NCBI GenBank assembly: GCA_013399875.1
Contig: VXAZ01000263.1
Span: 931,262-995,261 of the forward strand
DNA: 64,000 nucleotides
From: Gymnorhina tibicen
Lineage: Eukaryota > Chordata > Aves > Passeriformes > Artamidae
Direction: 5' to 3'
The notes below the pieces were generated by a model that was not told where the DNA came from, made no database searches, and was given only the letters and a program-made list of their open reading frames with translations. This document shows, one piece after another, positions 38,454-51,619 of this stretch. Position numbers and translations under genes: made by a program. Position 1 is the first letter of the stretch, and the number at the start of each line of letters is the position of its first letter.

Positions 38454-38513
38454 AATAGAAACTTTTTTAGCATGGATTTTTAAAATAGAAATATTTTCAG
38501 GATGGATTTTTAA
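38454..38513. repeat. Tandem duplication, 2 x 30 bp
   Basis: The units 38454-38483 and 38484-38513 both start AATAGAAA and end ATGGATTTTTAA, differing at four of 30 positions with no spacer. On the plus strand this gives a repeated decapeptide pattern in an otherwise unremarkable 102-codon frame. Confidence 0.88.
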
Positions 38514-41299
38514 TCTACCATGTCAACACTTTCAGTCACTTAGTCTTTCAATTTGGCACCATCTGTGCATTACAGTTATTACTTGGGACATCGCTGGATT
38601 ATATTAGTTTTCAATCAGAAATCTATTTGAGAGGAAATCATTGTTTTCAATCCAATTATAGTTTGCCATATTTCTCTGATCTTGCAACACTTTGCTGTTA
38701 AAAACACTGGGATATTTACTGTCTACATTCTGCTGATTACTGAAGATTTTCACATATTGGAAAAGACACATTGATGCAGCTTATTGGTATGCTCTGTGGC
38801 ACCACCGTGATCAGCCAGTCACTTCCCTTAAAGTCGCAGTCATTGCAGCTCCTGGTACTGTGAAGACTCACAATTAGGCTTTACTTTATCCATAAATAGA
38901 AAGTCATCTATTTGCAAACCAAATCTTCATGGGAAACTACAGGCTGGGGATACATCTGCTGGCTTGGCATTAACATTTTAGCTTCCAGTCAATTAGGACA
39001 GAACAGTACCTTACATTATTCTAGGGCATAAAGTATTGATTCTAAATTACAATTGCTGTTTTCAACCTTAAAATGTCACCTCACCTACCTTTTTGCAAAG
39101 TGAAATTCATCAGCTTTTACAGTAACAATCCTTCCTGCTACAAGAAAGTAGCACTTTATACCAATTGGACATGAATCTATTAAATTACGATGAATTTTTT
39201 TTTAGCTACAAATTATAGCCATATTAATACCTACAGAGTTCCCTATGAACAATAAATGCAAAAGGATATTTTCCCCAATGATTAGCCATTGTAAGGAGTA
39301 GCCATTTAGTGCATGCAAATTTCCTGCCTTGCAGATCAAATGTGAATTAAAGCTCTAGGAGGCTGGCTTATATGAATAAGCTTAGATAGTCCTAATTATA
39401 AAACCAGCATATTGTAATCACACATAAATTTTTCAACTCCTTTATTGCAACAGGGGTGACCCCTGTAAATTTGGTAGGCAAGAACAGAATTCTTTGTCAC
39501 CACATTTTGATGTAGGACAGGAGCTGTAATAAAATAGGAATTAGAAATGTGAGAAACTTCCTGAACCTCTGCGTAAAATCTACTCAGGGCTTTGAATGCA
39601 TGAAAGCTTAGGCCCCACAACATCTATGCATCAGGCACATGGCCACTAAAGTAGGATTCAAACCCACAGTTGTCAGTATCCCTCCACAATAATTGTAGTG
39701 TCATCTTCTTTCCTCAGGACTTCTGCATTTTTTGGAGAACACAGACAACACTTTAAAGGAAGGACAAGCAGGAATCCAAACCCAAATGTCAGCCCCACGT
39801 ACAGTGTAGGCTATGGCTTTAGTAGTGGACTTGAAAGTCCTGAGGCCAAGAAAAGAATCTGAATTCATCAAAACTGTGTGCATGGTTCTGTTCAACCTAT
39901 TTCTACCAGGGAGCAGACACTGAAATTTCTGGATTAAAAACAAACTGAGTATTTCTTCTATGTTTGTAATACCCATCACAACCCCCAGTTTTTGTAGCTT
40001 TAAAGCACTTTCCTTGCTCTTCTCCTAACTCACATAGGAGCTGTGGAAAATCTGTACGTTTCTGTTCAGCTTTTCTGTACCTTACCATTCACAAGTTCTG
40101 GAGATTCTCTGTTGTTAAGAGCAGAAGATCAGAAAAACCCCACTGGACAAAGGAGCAACAGCACAACATAGGAGACACCAAGTCTGGAATATCATTTCCT
40201 TAGTTAATGTGATGAAAAGAGACATTTACCCCAGCAATATAAAAGTTCAGTCAGAGACTTTGTCTCTAATTCTGGCTGCTGACTCCCTCTGTTTCAAGAT
40301 TATAAAAAATCTTACCAGATTGAGAGAGCAAAGAAGCCCCAGAAAGCAAGGAAAAGCAAAGCACCATGGAAGAGTAAGTGTTATTAGGATTTAATCTTAG
40401 CAACATGATTTCTTCCCTTTTTATAAAGGCTCTTTAAACTTCTGTTTAAAGAGAAACTAGAAACTAGGTAACTAGAAATACCCTACCTTGTAGGGCAAGG
40501 ACAGGAACAAATGTGTTATTCTTCCTTTTTTCTTGGTACATGTTTTTGTCCTTGCATTTCAGGGTCAGTAAAGCAATTCACCCAGGCAGACACAAACTTG
40601 TTTTGTGAACTAAGAATTTATTAAATTAATTCTTCTATTTCTATTTAGCACATTCATAAATCTGCATGCCAATAGAACTTTATCACTCCAGTGTTTTCTT
40701 TTTGTTTTTCCTGCTTTTTACCAAAATCAAAGCACCATCAATACTTCTGTTGTCAATATATGCACTCACAGAGAGAAACTGATATCTGCAGAATTACTGC
40801 AAGGATAAAGCTAACACACATAACACACACATAAAACAGTCTGTATTTTACCATGCCTAAATCCCGCACGTAGTTATAATCAATTTAATGCAACAGTAAC
40901 ACCACTGGTACTGAACTATGTGCAACATTAAATCCTGCAACATAGGGAAATTTGAGAAATCCAGATAGAAAGCTGTCTTTTTCTTTCCCATCAAGTTCCA
41001 TGATTTATGTTCTAATTGGTAAACCCTGGAACACAGAGATGCAAAGCCCACAGAGATCAAAGATTTTGCATTCCAAAGACCTTGCTTTACATTTAGCAAA
41101 CTATTTCATTGCCAGTTGTACTTTGCAGCACAGGCTTTCTTATGCTTTCATCTTGGCTGCCTAATACCCAGACTCATATATGAAGACCTGTGCCCCTCTA
41201 CTTTCCACTTGGACAAAAAAACCCACAACAGATGATCCTGTTTATTGCTGAAGTGTTTTCCAGATACAACAATAACCTGTTTTATTTCATTCCCATTCT

Positions 41300-41940
41300 G
41301 AGCTAGGCTTCTGGGGAAAGAGCCAGTGACTTTTTCTTGCACAAGACCAGAAAGGACTGATCAGAAAGATCTATATGGACAGAGGCATCACAAGCAAGTG
41401 CCAAAAGCTCTGTGTTTCTTCTGACCTGTCCTGGATTCAATGCAGCTGTCTCGGAACTCCAGGATGGAGTGAGACTTGCCAGCCCCTGCCTTGCCAGCTG
41501 TTTGTGAGGTGGTGCTGGCCCACCCTGTTCCTGGTGATCCCCGGCAGAAACTACTCCGTGTTTTGCACAGCTCCTGCATTCTTGCATCTCGTTAAACTAA
41601 GGAAGGGATGGAAGAGCAAATGGCAGACTGACCACTGCTGGTTGCTCCACAAGAGAAGCAAGGAGTTAAGGAGCTGGAAGCAGCTTTTATTGCTGCCCCA
41701 CTCTAGTTTGAATACTCAGTAGGTGGGACAATGGGGAAAGAGTGGGGACAAACTCAGCGAGGACTTTTAGAGCACTTGGAAAGAGCAGGGACAGCTGGAA
41801 AGCAGAAGAATCATGCAAAAACATGGAAGAACAGAGGTAAAATCGATTTGGAAGTGGGGGAAGATCAATTAGTTGGAAGAACGCGGGGGAAGGTAGAGGA
41901 GGAGATTGGATATTTTGGAAGAACAATTAATGCATGAGGA
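41300..41940. other. GC-richer pocket then purine-rich tract
   Basis: 41300-41725 is less AT-rich than its surroundings, and frames of 115 (plus) and 94 codons (minus) overlap, so coding direction cannot be inferred. 41728-41940 is strongly purine-biased on the plus strand (for example GCGGGGGAAGGTAGAGGAGG). No gene or repeat family was recognised. Confidence 0.4.
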
Positions 41941-43976
41941 ACAGATTAGTATGATTTGCAGGGATAAAAGGGTTATGTAATAAATTGATTAGAAGAAAGA
42001 ATTAATCAATGAGTTAGTGGTGCTACTCCGTTTTAAAATGCTTACCATGCTGAAAAAAGATTCAATTTTCCACGGGATGGAGTAAGTTTTTATGGATAAA
42101 CTCTTTCAAGGTGCCATGCTACATAATTTACTTATTGGGCAGTTTGCTATTAAACAATTAAGCATTACATGACTTCATTATTTTGATTTGAAATTTGAAG
42201 ACTGAAATCTTTAATTTGGGCCCAGTCTCAGGGGAGAAAAATCCTGATCTAGGCCATTACAGCAGAAGAAGCACACAAAGGAAAATTTTTCTGCTGTCCC
42301 CTCACTGGTGCCATAAAACCTCTCTCCTGGTCTCAGAATTAGGCTGTTTGTTTATATAAATGGCCTCAAATTCTGCAGCTCAGCCTAACTAAAATACTGG
42401 AAAGGCAATCAGAGATGCACCATTAGGAAGGAAAAGAGGAAATCCCACGCAACCAGAGAACTATAACAGTACAACAAAAATGCTCTTAAGAGAAAAGGAG
42501 TTTTGCAGACGTCTGTCTGAGTTCCTCTGAAATAACCACCAAGTCTGCTGATATTTTAATTCCATTAGTAAAACTAGCTAAGTAAATAGGAATGTAAATT
42601 CCTTGTCTTCCTCTTCCCCAAAGGCAGCAAGAAAAGTTGAGATCCAGTTTCAGAGACAGTACCTAAAAGAGACAGCAAGAAAATGAAAAGGCCCTTCTAC
42701 TGAGCAGGAATATTCCACTACTGTAGTAAAGATTGCCCTAGAACTTCCCCAGCAATGTTTCCCACCTATCAGATATTTCTGCATGCCAGGGTCATCTGCT
42801 TGAAAGCAGTTACAATAGTTAAAATCTAAGGTAGCCATAGAGACATGATAAAGTATCAAAAATAGCATTAAAGAGATTTAGAAAGGGGTATGAAGAAAAG
42901 AGGATGCCCTGCATAGCCAAGCAAAGGCATATGGGTTTCCTGTGCTGTATATGTATTCCTTTCTGCACTCAAATACAAACATGTCTTAGTAAGAGAGCAG
43001 CTCAAGCATTTCTTCATTACAACCAAACCCCTTGATGTGTCTGTAGTCCCACAGAGATAAGTGAAGCCTCAGAAGAAGGAAGAAGATGCAGTTCCTATTT
43101 CAGAGAAGTTACAGATGAGGCATAGAGGCTACTATTTTGGTAGCCGACCAAGGTTTTTGTCATAGGTGCAGGAGAAAGAATAGAACACAGATGAGATCAC
43201 AAAAAACAGATCAAATACAGCAATGAAGGCAGGACTTATGTAGAAGAACAAATGCAGACGTAGCTACTCATTTTTCTCTACAAAATAAAATAGTGTGCAG
43301 CTGAAACACACAGTGATATCTAAGCATTGCTTGTAGAAATAAGCAGCTTCTACTTTTGTTTAAAAAAGGTACACTGCAATGAACAAAGACAGCAGGAAGG
43401 AGAAGATGGCCACTATAATTCCAATAGAATTGCCAACACAATATTATCTATATTAAGCTGAAATACCCTTTATGAGGCATTTTAGGCAGAGTGACATACA
43501 GGTGAGATACTGATACTGAGAGTATAAGCAAAAAGAATATTTAGGCTTGGATCTTGCTATGATGGTTTTTCCAAACATTTTTTTAAAGAAACTGATTGTC
43601 TTGTATTATTTGAGTAGAAGGGGGATAAATAAATTATAGTCTTTCCAGTTTTTATGAATCTCACTAACTAATACTGTTGCCTGATGTATTATATGAGTGT
43701 GGTGCAAAAAAAAAAACACTCAGAATTTCTAAAAAAATTATTATAGAATGGAAATCTCCCCACTCTAAATATGTGAGACTCTTATTCTAGTCCTCCTGAA
43801 AATGTAGAGAACTCAGGATGATTAATTTTTTTAATTGATTTTTTTTTTCTAGAAATAAACATAAATATTTTCAGCACTATGGGAATTTAAAGTAAATAGA
43901 GTTGTGTCTGTGGAGGAGTAAAATCAAGATTACATTTTCTTTGTTGGTGATTTCTTTAGAAGGGAAGGAAATACAA

Positions 43977-44004
43977 ATAAAAAACAAACAAAACAAAACA
44001 AAAA
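43977..44004 (+). repeat. (AAAAC)n low-complexity run
   Basis: AACAAACAAAACAAAACAAA within A-rich sequence. Confidence 0.85.
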
Positions 44005-44430
44005 ACCCCCAAGAAAGACAAGAAAGGAAAACATTAGTCTAGAAAAACTGTAGACAATTTCTGTCATATTTTGTTCTGCATATACTATCTAGATTTTGGC
44101 AGAAAATTTGTTTGTACTTGGTAAAAAGAAAATTCAGCAGAGAAAAGGACAAAAATCAATTTGAGAATGGTGTTCTGAAAATAGATTTTTTGTGTTTGTC
44201 TCCTAAATGTGGTCTGAGCAGAACACCTGCTCTGAAAAACAGTTGGGCAATGATCCATCAATGACTCACTTGCAGGGCCACCGAGCTGGTAGCCCTCAGT
44301 TTACAGCTCCCTTCCCAGCAGGGAACCTGAAGCCTTGAGCTGGGTGTTCAAGCTTTCTGCACACCTGAAGGAAGGGTTTGGGCTCCTCAGGGTGAGATTT
44401 TCCAGACCAAGCCCGCTGAGGACAAAACTC

Positions 44431-44458
44431 AGATTAGATTAGATCAGGTCAGATTAGA
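44431..44458 (+). repeat. (AGATT)n imperfect pentanucleotide repeat
   Basis: AGATT, AGATT, AGATC, AGGTC and AGATT follow one another: five units, three of them perfect. Confidence 0.85.
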
Positions 44459-45337
44459 GCTCTCTGATCAGGGGGCAAACTGGGGCTCTTAGCCTAGAAC
44501 CCCCTGTTGGAAGTCTCAGCCCTCCATTCACATTACTAACAGTACTAAGTTTGACCAGAAATCAGTATTTTTGAATGTTTGTCAACAGTTCTGGGGTTTG
44601 CCTTTCTAATGATGCATAGTAGGCACTGTAAGCACCAAGGACCAGCATCACTTCAAAAGTCTTGCCCTTCACCACTCTAAAATAGAAGGTTGCCAAGAAG
44701 ACAAGGAAAGTGACTGAAACCTCCCTCGACTGCTTGAACATTCAGGACATTAATAGTGCTGTTCAAAACCTTATGCTTGGATTTTTTTCTCCATTAACAA
44801 ATAAGAGTTTTATAGTTCTCCTGGACCAATGCCCAAAGGCAAAAGAGACTGTGCAAGCATCTTTCCTCTAAACAGAAATTATTCAGTTGCTGACAGAGGG
44901 ACAGAAAGTATTTTTATAATTTTAAAACACATTTGTGTGACAGATTCAAGAGTTTTAATCAGTTAAACAGGTGAATACCTTGTATAAATGTTAAATTCCT
45001 CAATCAGGCCCTGTTGTTTCTTCCTTTCTATGAAAATGGAACAGCAATTGTACTTGAGGAAACAAATAGCTCTCAACCAGTGCCACGAAACATGCTACAA
45101 AATGACCCAAACACATTATTTGTTCCTCGTCTCTTAAAGCAAACTAATACCTAGCATTCTCTTTTGAGCACTGTATATCAGCAATCAGGTGAAAGATCAC
45201 GGACATCCCTTTCTGGATGAATAGAGTTACAATGTTTCTTTTATCAGCAGATGGAATTTGTCAGCAACACACAAATGAGTCTTTCTGTTAGTTTCTCTCA
45301 AAAACATACATTCATGCTTATTGCTGCTTTGTTCTAG

Positions 45338-45453
45338 AGGAAGAAAACAGCCTTGTATCAAACTGCACTTTTCCAAGGGCTTTTCCTTTGATACGACTTT
45401 CAGACAGCCACTTCCCAACGTGCAGAATGTTACCAAGGAAACCACGGATGGTG
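45338..45453 (+). CDS. Candidate internal exon, 116 bp, unidentified protein
   Basis: TTGCTGCTTTGTTCTAG (AG at 45336-45337) is a good acceptor, and GATGGTG meets GTAAGT at 45454. Two of three frames are open throughout. One includes SFDTTFRQPLPNVQNVTKET. The other includes LIRLSDSHFPTCRMLPRKPR and ends on a codon boundary, which suits the next candidate. Three CpGs lie inside. The protein is not recognised, and the minus strand is also open here, so the coding call is weak. Confidence 0.22.
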
Positions 45454-45613
45454 GTAAGTCACAGCATCTTTTATTTGTCCCAGGCAAAGGCAGCAAAAAA
45501 CCTATTAAAGCAATATTTTAAATACCTTTACTCTGCTCTAGGTCCAGTCTTTCTCATCCATTCAAGGAACAGCTCTGGCAGTACTTTTTACTTTTGTCCC
45601 TGTGTTTTTCTAG

Positions 45614-45759
45614 AGGACCCTAACCCATGAACGTGCCCTTTCAAACTGCAGGAGCTGGACTGGGCACTACTATAATCTCCGTAAGGATATCCAGCATCGT
45701 GTCCAATCCACTGTGCACTGCTTGAATTTGGTTCACCCAGACCTGCCAGTTTTAACCAG
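45614..45759 (+). CDS. Candidate internal exon, 146 bp, follows 45338-45453
   Basis: A strong pyrimidine tract, TTTGTCCCTGTGTTTTTCTAG, ends at 45613, and ACCAG meets GTACAG at 45760. A frame is open across the segment with no leading bases and includes SWTGHYYNLRKDIQHRVQST. It joins in phase to one open frame of the 116-bp candidate across a 160-bp intron. Three CpGs are present. The minus strand is also open over 45588-45776, and I do not recognise either product. Confidence 0.2.
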
Positions 45760-48700
45760 GTACAGATATGTTTCACACCCTGCTAACACTGCAGGATTAG
45801 TTTGACACCTGATACTGCCAGATCACAGCCTGTCCTAGCGTAACAAACTTGCTGAATGTTGCAGCAGTTCAAATCCCTCCAGTGGGACCTTATTTGCAGC
45901 AAACAAGACTGACAGATATTTGGCTAAATTGCACTAATCCATGTCAAAAGCAGGCAAGAGGATTCTTGGTTTCATTCTCTGAGTCAGCTTCAGGTTTGGT
46001 CTGAAGCTGTTTGGTTTCTCATTAAAATATAAATATGCATTTGAAGAAAAAATCAACAAGCTCCTAAGCAAACAAGTCAGAAAGCATAAAATGACATTTT
46101 TCTTGAAAGACAGGTGAGATCCAGCTTTCAAGGCTCAGCTAAGTCACAGTTATGTAAATCACACAATAAAACTCAGTGGTAAAAGTTAATCTGTTGTGAA
46201 GATAAATGCCTAAGGCAACTGTAATAAAATGTCCTCAATAACAAACATGTCTACTCTTCTAAATTTTGTAAAAGTTTTCACTTTATAAAAAAAAAGCCCA
46301 AATAAGCCACCAAAACAAACCAAACAATGAACCTCAAACAAACAATAAGACACAGCTTATTGTTGATGTTCTTGTATTCATTAAAACTCTCATTTTACAA
46401 TCAACATATTGTAAGCTCTCTAAACTCTCTCTTTTCTACGAAAGTAGGAATAGTCTCAATCCAGTTCTCTGGCAGCGCTCTTGCACTACTATATGGACTG
46501 TTTAACACTGTATTTGAACAACTGATCCTTATCAAAGCCTCTGCTTGTGCAAAAACACGTCAGAAGAAATTTGTGCTAGTCGTATTGATACTGTTCCCAT
46601 CTATGCCCTGTCAGATAGCTACAACTTATTTTAGCCTGGCTAAAACTCCGGTCTGATAGCTGAAGCTAAGAAAAGTGGACAGGTCTGACTGAAAGTCCTC
46701 TGTGAGAGGATGGAGTTTCTTCTGAAAGAATCTCACCACAAATTGGATGTGAGCACATTAATGTTTAAAGCTGTGCAAGCCTAAATAGAAGGGTCCCCGC
46801 ATGCTACTTAGAATGAAACTTATAAAATCCCTCTCCTTCCTTAAGGCTTCTGAAAGATGAAGGGATAAGAAGTCTGTAAAAAAACCCCACATTTCAGTTT
46901 TAAAGGACTGATAGTCTAATTGACAGTTTTAAAATCTGCTAAGATTTCATAGCAATCTTTCTCTGAAGTGAATCTATTAAAAAAGTGAAATTTGAGATGA
47001 AATTGGAAAATGAGCTTTTCATATCGATGAAATAAAGCTGATTTGTTGAATTTGTATCACTTGCAAAAAATCAGTTCCCCTGTTAAGTCTTAAAAGAAAA
47101 GGCAAATGAAAGAGAAAACCCATCTGTTTTAAATCCTGTTAGAGGATAAAACCTTGTAAATCTACTTCTTTCCTTCTCTGGATCAAGTACCACAGCAACA
47201 TTATTCTTGGTGTCACAAGGTGGTGCTCTTCCTTTCAAGTAATGTCTTTCACCTTAAAAACGACCTCATTAACTTGGAGAGAAAAGCACACGTTTTGAGG
47301 CTTATGCACATACATTGACACCATTACTGAAAAGGAAAAACATCTAATCTGGATCACGTTTTGGCACAAAGATGTACAAAAGACAAGTTTTTTTGTCCAT
47401 TATGTGTATAACTTGAGCATGCTAATGCATGATCTGTACCAAGTTCTTTTACAGTCTTAAGAACCCTGGATTAGTGGAGTGTTTAAACCTGCAGTTATGT
47501 GGCTGTTTTGCAGGAAGTTCAATTTACTTAAAACTTTCAACTATACAAGTAATGTTCTGATGATTAAAGCACCAAACTTATTTATGCAATCAAGAATGCA
47601 ACCCTTGTGCTGTTTATTTTATACTAAAACTACTTTATTCTATACTTCCTCTCTGTGTTCCACTTCTGGTACAGCAAATATTTTTGCATTGAACATTTAT
47701 AATTTCCTCAAAGATATCATGGAAGAGTTAGAGGGTTTGACAGCTAGGCATAAACAGTTGTGATTTTTGGTACTCACTGATGTATTTGGAACTTGAGTGT
47801 TTAAATTTTGCCCAGTTAATCCTGAAAAAAATTACTAGCAGCACAGATGTCTGCCTCCATTTCCTGATTTATCAGTGGCTTGAGATCAATAGGATAGATT
47901 ATGTCTCCAGAATATCATCTTTCCAGCTGCTAATAAACTCATAAAGGTAATACTGTGTCAAAATTCACAGCCTGGCGGTTTCTTCGGATTCATTATTCCA
48001 GAGGAAATTCCATGCCCACAGAAATGCCTGTGGTACTACTTATTATCATAGGATCATTCAGATTGGAAAGGACCTCATTATGGAATCGGGCATCTAGCCA
48101 AGAGATTGATGGTTACTGAACCTCTGAACTAAAACTGTAACTCCAACTAATGTTGTGTAAAGCACAACAAAGACAGTAAGTTCTATAGCCAGAGAAATAA
48201 CCTAATACAATAAAATTAAAATATGGCACTAATATGTTAACTGATGAGACGACAAAACACGTAAGCTGTATGTCTGACCACAACAGTCACCAATACAACA
48301 AGCAGCCAACAGAAACAGAGCACTGCCAAAAGTGAGGGATGTGACAGAAAACCAGGGTTAAAAAAAAACCAGGGCAGCTAAGAGGTGTAGCCAGAGATGG
48401 ACACAGCAGGAGCCTGCATGCAGTGGGGCAGGAGGAGGGATGGTGCCAAGGGAGGACAGGTAAGTTGAAGTCTTTCATTATCTGCCTACACTTGAACTGT
48501 TCATCTCTACTCTAGGCACCCCAAAGAGCCATATATGTCACAACAACACGAAAGCAACCTTCTCCCTTATCTGATGCTGAATTAAACCTAAATGCAGGTA
48601 CATTTCTGTTGAGGTACAGAGCATTTCAGAGGAAGCACTCAGAGTTTTAAAAACCCCTAGGTCCTCAGAGAGGACTAATTAATGGATATTTCAACTCTCT

Positions 48701-50288
48701 GAAAATCCCATTCCTTTACTTCTCCTGGGATATGAAGTGTGTTGTTCCTATTTACTTTTCCCCTCACATCTCAGTTCCTCTAATACTGCAGAGGGTCTCC
48801 CAGCTAACAAGCACCCACCACACAGATCATCCCCTTGGCATGTCCAAATGCCTCCTAATTTGCCACTGGCATCTACAAAACTGTTACATGTCAACAAAGC
48901 AAACATCTCTAGCATCTTTGAAAACTGAGAGCAGAGGACAGTGTGAAACAAATGGAAAATAACAACAAAATGTGTATTAGAGAGCAGAAAATACAGTGAC
49001 TGGGTTGGGGAAGTTCATAATTAATTTGTTAAAACCCTTGTCCTTTTTCATACACAGGGGAGCTGCTGTGGAACTCCCAGCATGCTGCACCAGAGCTCTG
49101 CAGCAGCTGGGGCTCTGATGCAGAGGATGAGCGTGCCAAGCTGTTGTGCTGCCTTGAGACTTGCTCTTTAGCAAGGCAATGTCAATGGAAGCTTTTACTG
49201 CCCAATGCAGCCCTTACCATCTGGGGAAACCATTATTCTGAAAGTCTAACTCCCAGCCCTTACATTCAGTTAGGACAAGTTTTGCTGCTGTGGAAAGCTT
49301 TTTTTTAATGCGCAACTGATTTACTACTGCATAATTCGGTGTGTCTAGAATTTATGACAATCCAACTTGGGTATGACAGTCTGCTGCCATCCTGAGTGAA
49401 ACATCTGGGACTCTACAATTTTAACAGCTTGAGAGAGTGAATTACATGTGAAGCTTGTGTCTCACTAAACCCCAAATTGGACTAAACCACCATATCTTTC
49501 AGGCTGACATGGACCACGTAATCCACTTTGCAGTCATCACTGGCACTGCAAGAGTTGCACAGCAGTAATCCAGACAGGAACCCCAGAAAGAGGTGTTTCT
49601 CTGTATGCCTACCATACATCTCCAGGAAAAAAAAAACATTTTAGGCTTAAAAACTACTAAAAGAAAGGAGGGTTTTCTCCCAACTTCTTATGGCTTTCAA
49701 AGCATTAAAAAAAAATAAAAGCCTTCTGATCTCTCACTACATTTAAGTCTTCAAGCCCCTTAGAAATTCATCTCCTTCATTAAGCATCTCTGAAAAGCCT
49801 TGGTAAAGGCAAAATCCACTAGCACCTATCACTCATATGGACAGATTCCTCTTGATGGGCATCCACGTGCACATTCTGCCTGTGAGGGCATCCCTGTGGG
49901 TGACTTTGATCAGCAGCATGTGTCTGGACTCTGGAAAGGCTGAAAAGGGCATTTTGATAGAATGAATACATGGAGAACTTTGCTGAAGTTTGGGATTTTT
50001 CACCTTTCAAGAAACAATGAAGCAACGGGGATATTGACACAGCTGTCTGAGCAGAGGACAGCAGCCACCGCTGCAAATAGAGTTTCCCCTCCGGATGAAG
50101 GCAAAGGAAGAACTGCACTGGACATAATTAGTTTTGCAGTAGAAAACAAATCAATTGAAAAAGCAAGTTTTCAATCCTCTAACACAATAACAGGAAGCAT
50201 AACATTGATTTTGGTTTGAGGTGGAATGGTCTCTGCCACGTGGTATCTGTGGGCCTTTCTTTGTTTAATTTATTTTTTTCCTCTCCAG
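45760..50288. other. Long non-coding stretch with one CR1 tail
   Basis: Contains a 109-codon plus-strand frame at 46327-46656 whose last 70 residues are hydrophobic and CpG-bearing, without homology I can name. Elsewhere AT-rich, with no gene recognised. Confidence 0.4.
48046..48090 (-). mobile_element. CR1 3'-tail remnant
   Basis: TCATAGGATCATTCAGATTGG and AAAGGACCTCATTATGG match the last 40 or so bases of a CR1 element in reverse. Similarity fades after 48090. Confidence 0.7.
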
Positions 50289-50454
50289 AAGGTGACAACT
50301 TTAAATAAGTTAAGGCTGTTTACTAAGCCCTTCCTCCATACCTGCTCAAGGTTCACCTACAAAAATCTAGAGCTGGATTTAACCATCAAAGTCACAGATA
50401 TTGTGGTCCTGTCTCCACAAAGAAACATAATGAGGATTCCACATTCATCTCAAG
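50289..50454 (+). CDS. Candidate internal exon, 166 bp, unidentified protein
   Basis: A long pyrimidine tract, TTTATTTTTTTCCTCTCCAG, ends at 50288, and TCTCAAG meets GTATGA at 50455. Only one plus-strand frame is open, and it spans the whole segment (it stays open from 50226 to 50492), including TYKNLELDLTIKVTDIVVLS. There is no CpG and no recognisable family. Its zero-phase start does not fit directly onto the 45614-45759 candidate, which ends with two bases. Confidence 0.2.
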
Positions 50455-51619
50455 GTATGACAAGTCTTAGTGCAGCAATCAAACCTCATTAAACAATAAT
50501 TCCAGCAGGAAGGTAGCAGGCCCCTGCAAAAACTCATCACCATCTTTTCAAGAATCTGAGACAGGAATGCTGTCAATAAACTTGGTCAACTTAATTTTTT
50601 TTTTCCAGCATATCCCAGAAGGCTACCAGATTCAGTCTTTTTGACCAGACAGTTCTGGACTACAGAGGAATTTAATTCTGGGCCCATGTTTGGCAATGAC
50701 TCGGTTCATGCATCTTAGACCTCTTCTGAATGAGGTTCTTATCTAAACAGTGTCTGAAGGAACATACAGCATCCGCCTTTTTGAAAATTTCTCTCTCAGC
50801 AGCCGTACAGTGACAGTCACAGACTCCCAGGTGACTTCACCTCTCCTCTTGCATTCTCCCTGTCTCACTGCTCTTCAACGTTCTTCATCCCATGGCAAGG
50901 TCAGGCACATTCACCCCCATCTGATACCTTTTTCTTGCTATAATTCTGTATCAATATTTTGGAAGATTTAATCAGAAGAGGAAGCAAAGAGCAAGAGAGA
51001 TCAATAATTGATTATGCAGTTTCTTCCTCTCTCAAAGCGAATGATTCACAGCCACCATAGCAGTTTAGTGATTTCCACCAAGGTCTTAGGATATCCAGCC
51101 TAAATAAACTTCTGCTGTCTGAGAGGCTGTAGTAGAGGAGTTGGGGACAAGCAGTTATTAAATGTATTCCTTTTATAATTTAAAAGTGATTAAATAAAAC
51201 AGAAGCATCCATGAGATGCAACCACATAGTAGAATTACATCTCAAAGTAATTCAGCTGTTTCAGAAAAAGATACCCTTACAATGAATGTAGAGTTTGTCT
51301 AGATCATTAAACTATACATTACAGAATAAATATTATAAACCAGTATTAAAAAAATGTTTGAAGGAACTGATGAGATTCTTGATTTCCTCAGAGCACCAGA
51401 GTACAAGAATATTGAAGAAGCACGCACAGCAGCACCATGGTATTAATTCATGAGCTACAGAAAATAAAGCAAACCCACACACACAGGGTGGAAACAAGGC
51501 ACAGAATTAAAAAAAATTTAAAAAAACTATTAACAAAGTCTCCAAACAGAAGTGCACCTGGAACTACTCTGGTATTTAATGCATACTATGAACTATGAGA
51601 GGGCACATCAGAGATTCTT
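50455..51619. other. Non-coding stretch
   Basis: AT-rich. It holds a T10 run near 50596 and a short CA run at 51472-51486. No gene was seen. Confidence 0.4.

Larger units (their letters stand above)
35761..41299. other. Long non-coding stretch
   Basis: AT-rich, with two small repeats listed separately and a CA-rich run at 40813-40833. At 40363-40375 a good initiation context, GCACCATGG, is followed eight bases after the A of ATG by GTAAGT. That would suit a tiny first coding exon, but nothing else supports it. Confidence 0.4.
41941..45337. other. Long non-coding stretch
   Basis: AT-rich, with A11 at 43706-43716 and the two small repeats listed next. A more GC-rich part lies at about 44220-44520. 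No gene was recognised. Confidence 0.4.

Noticed and set aside
45866..45882. tRNA B-box-like AGTTCAAATCCC
   Set aside because: No matching A-box, cloverleaf or terminator around it.
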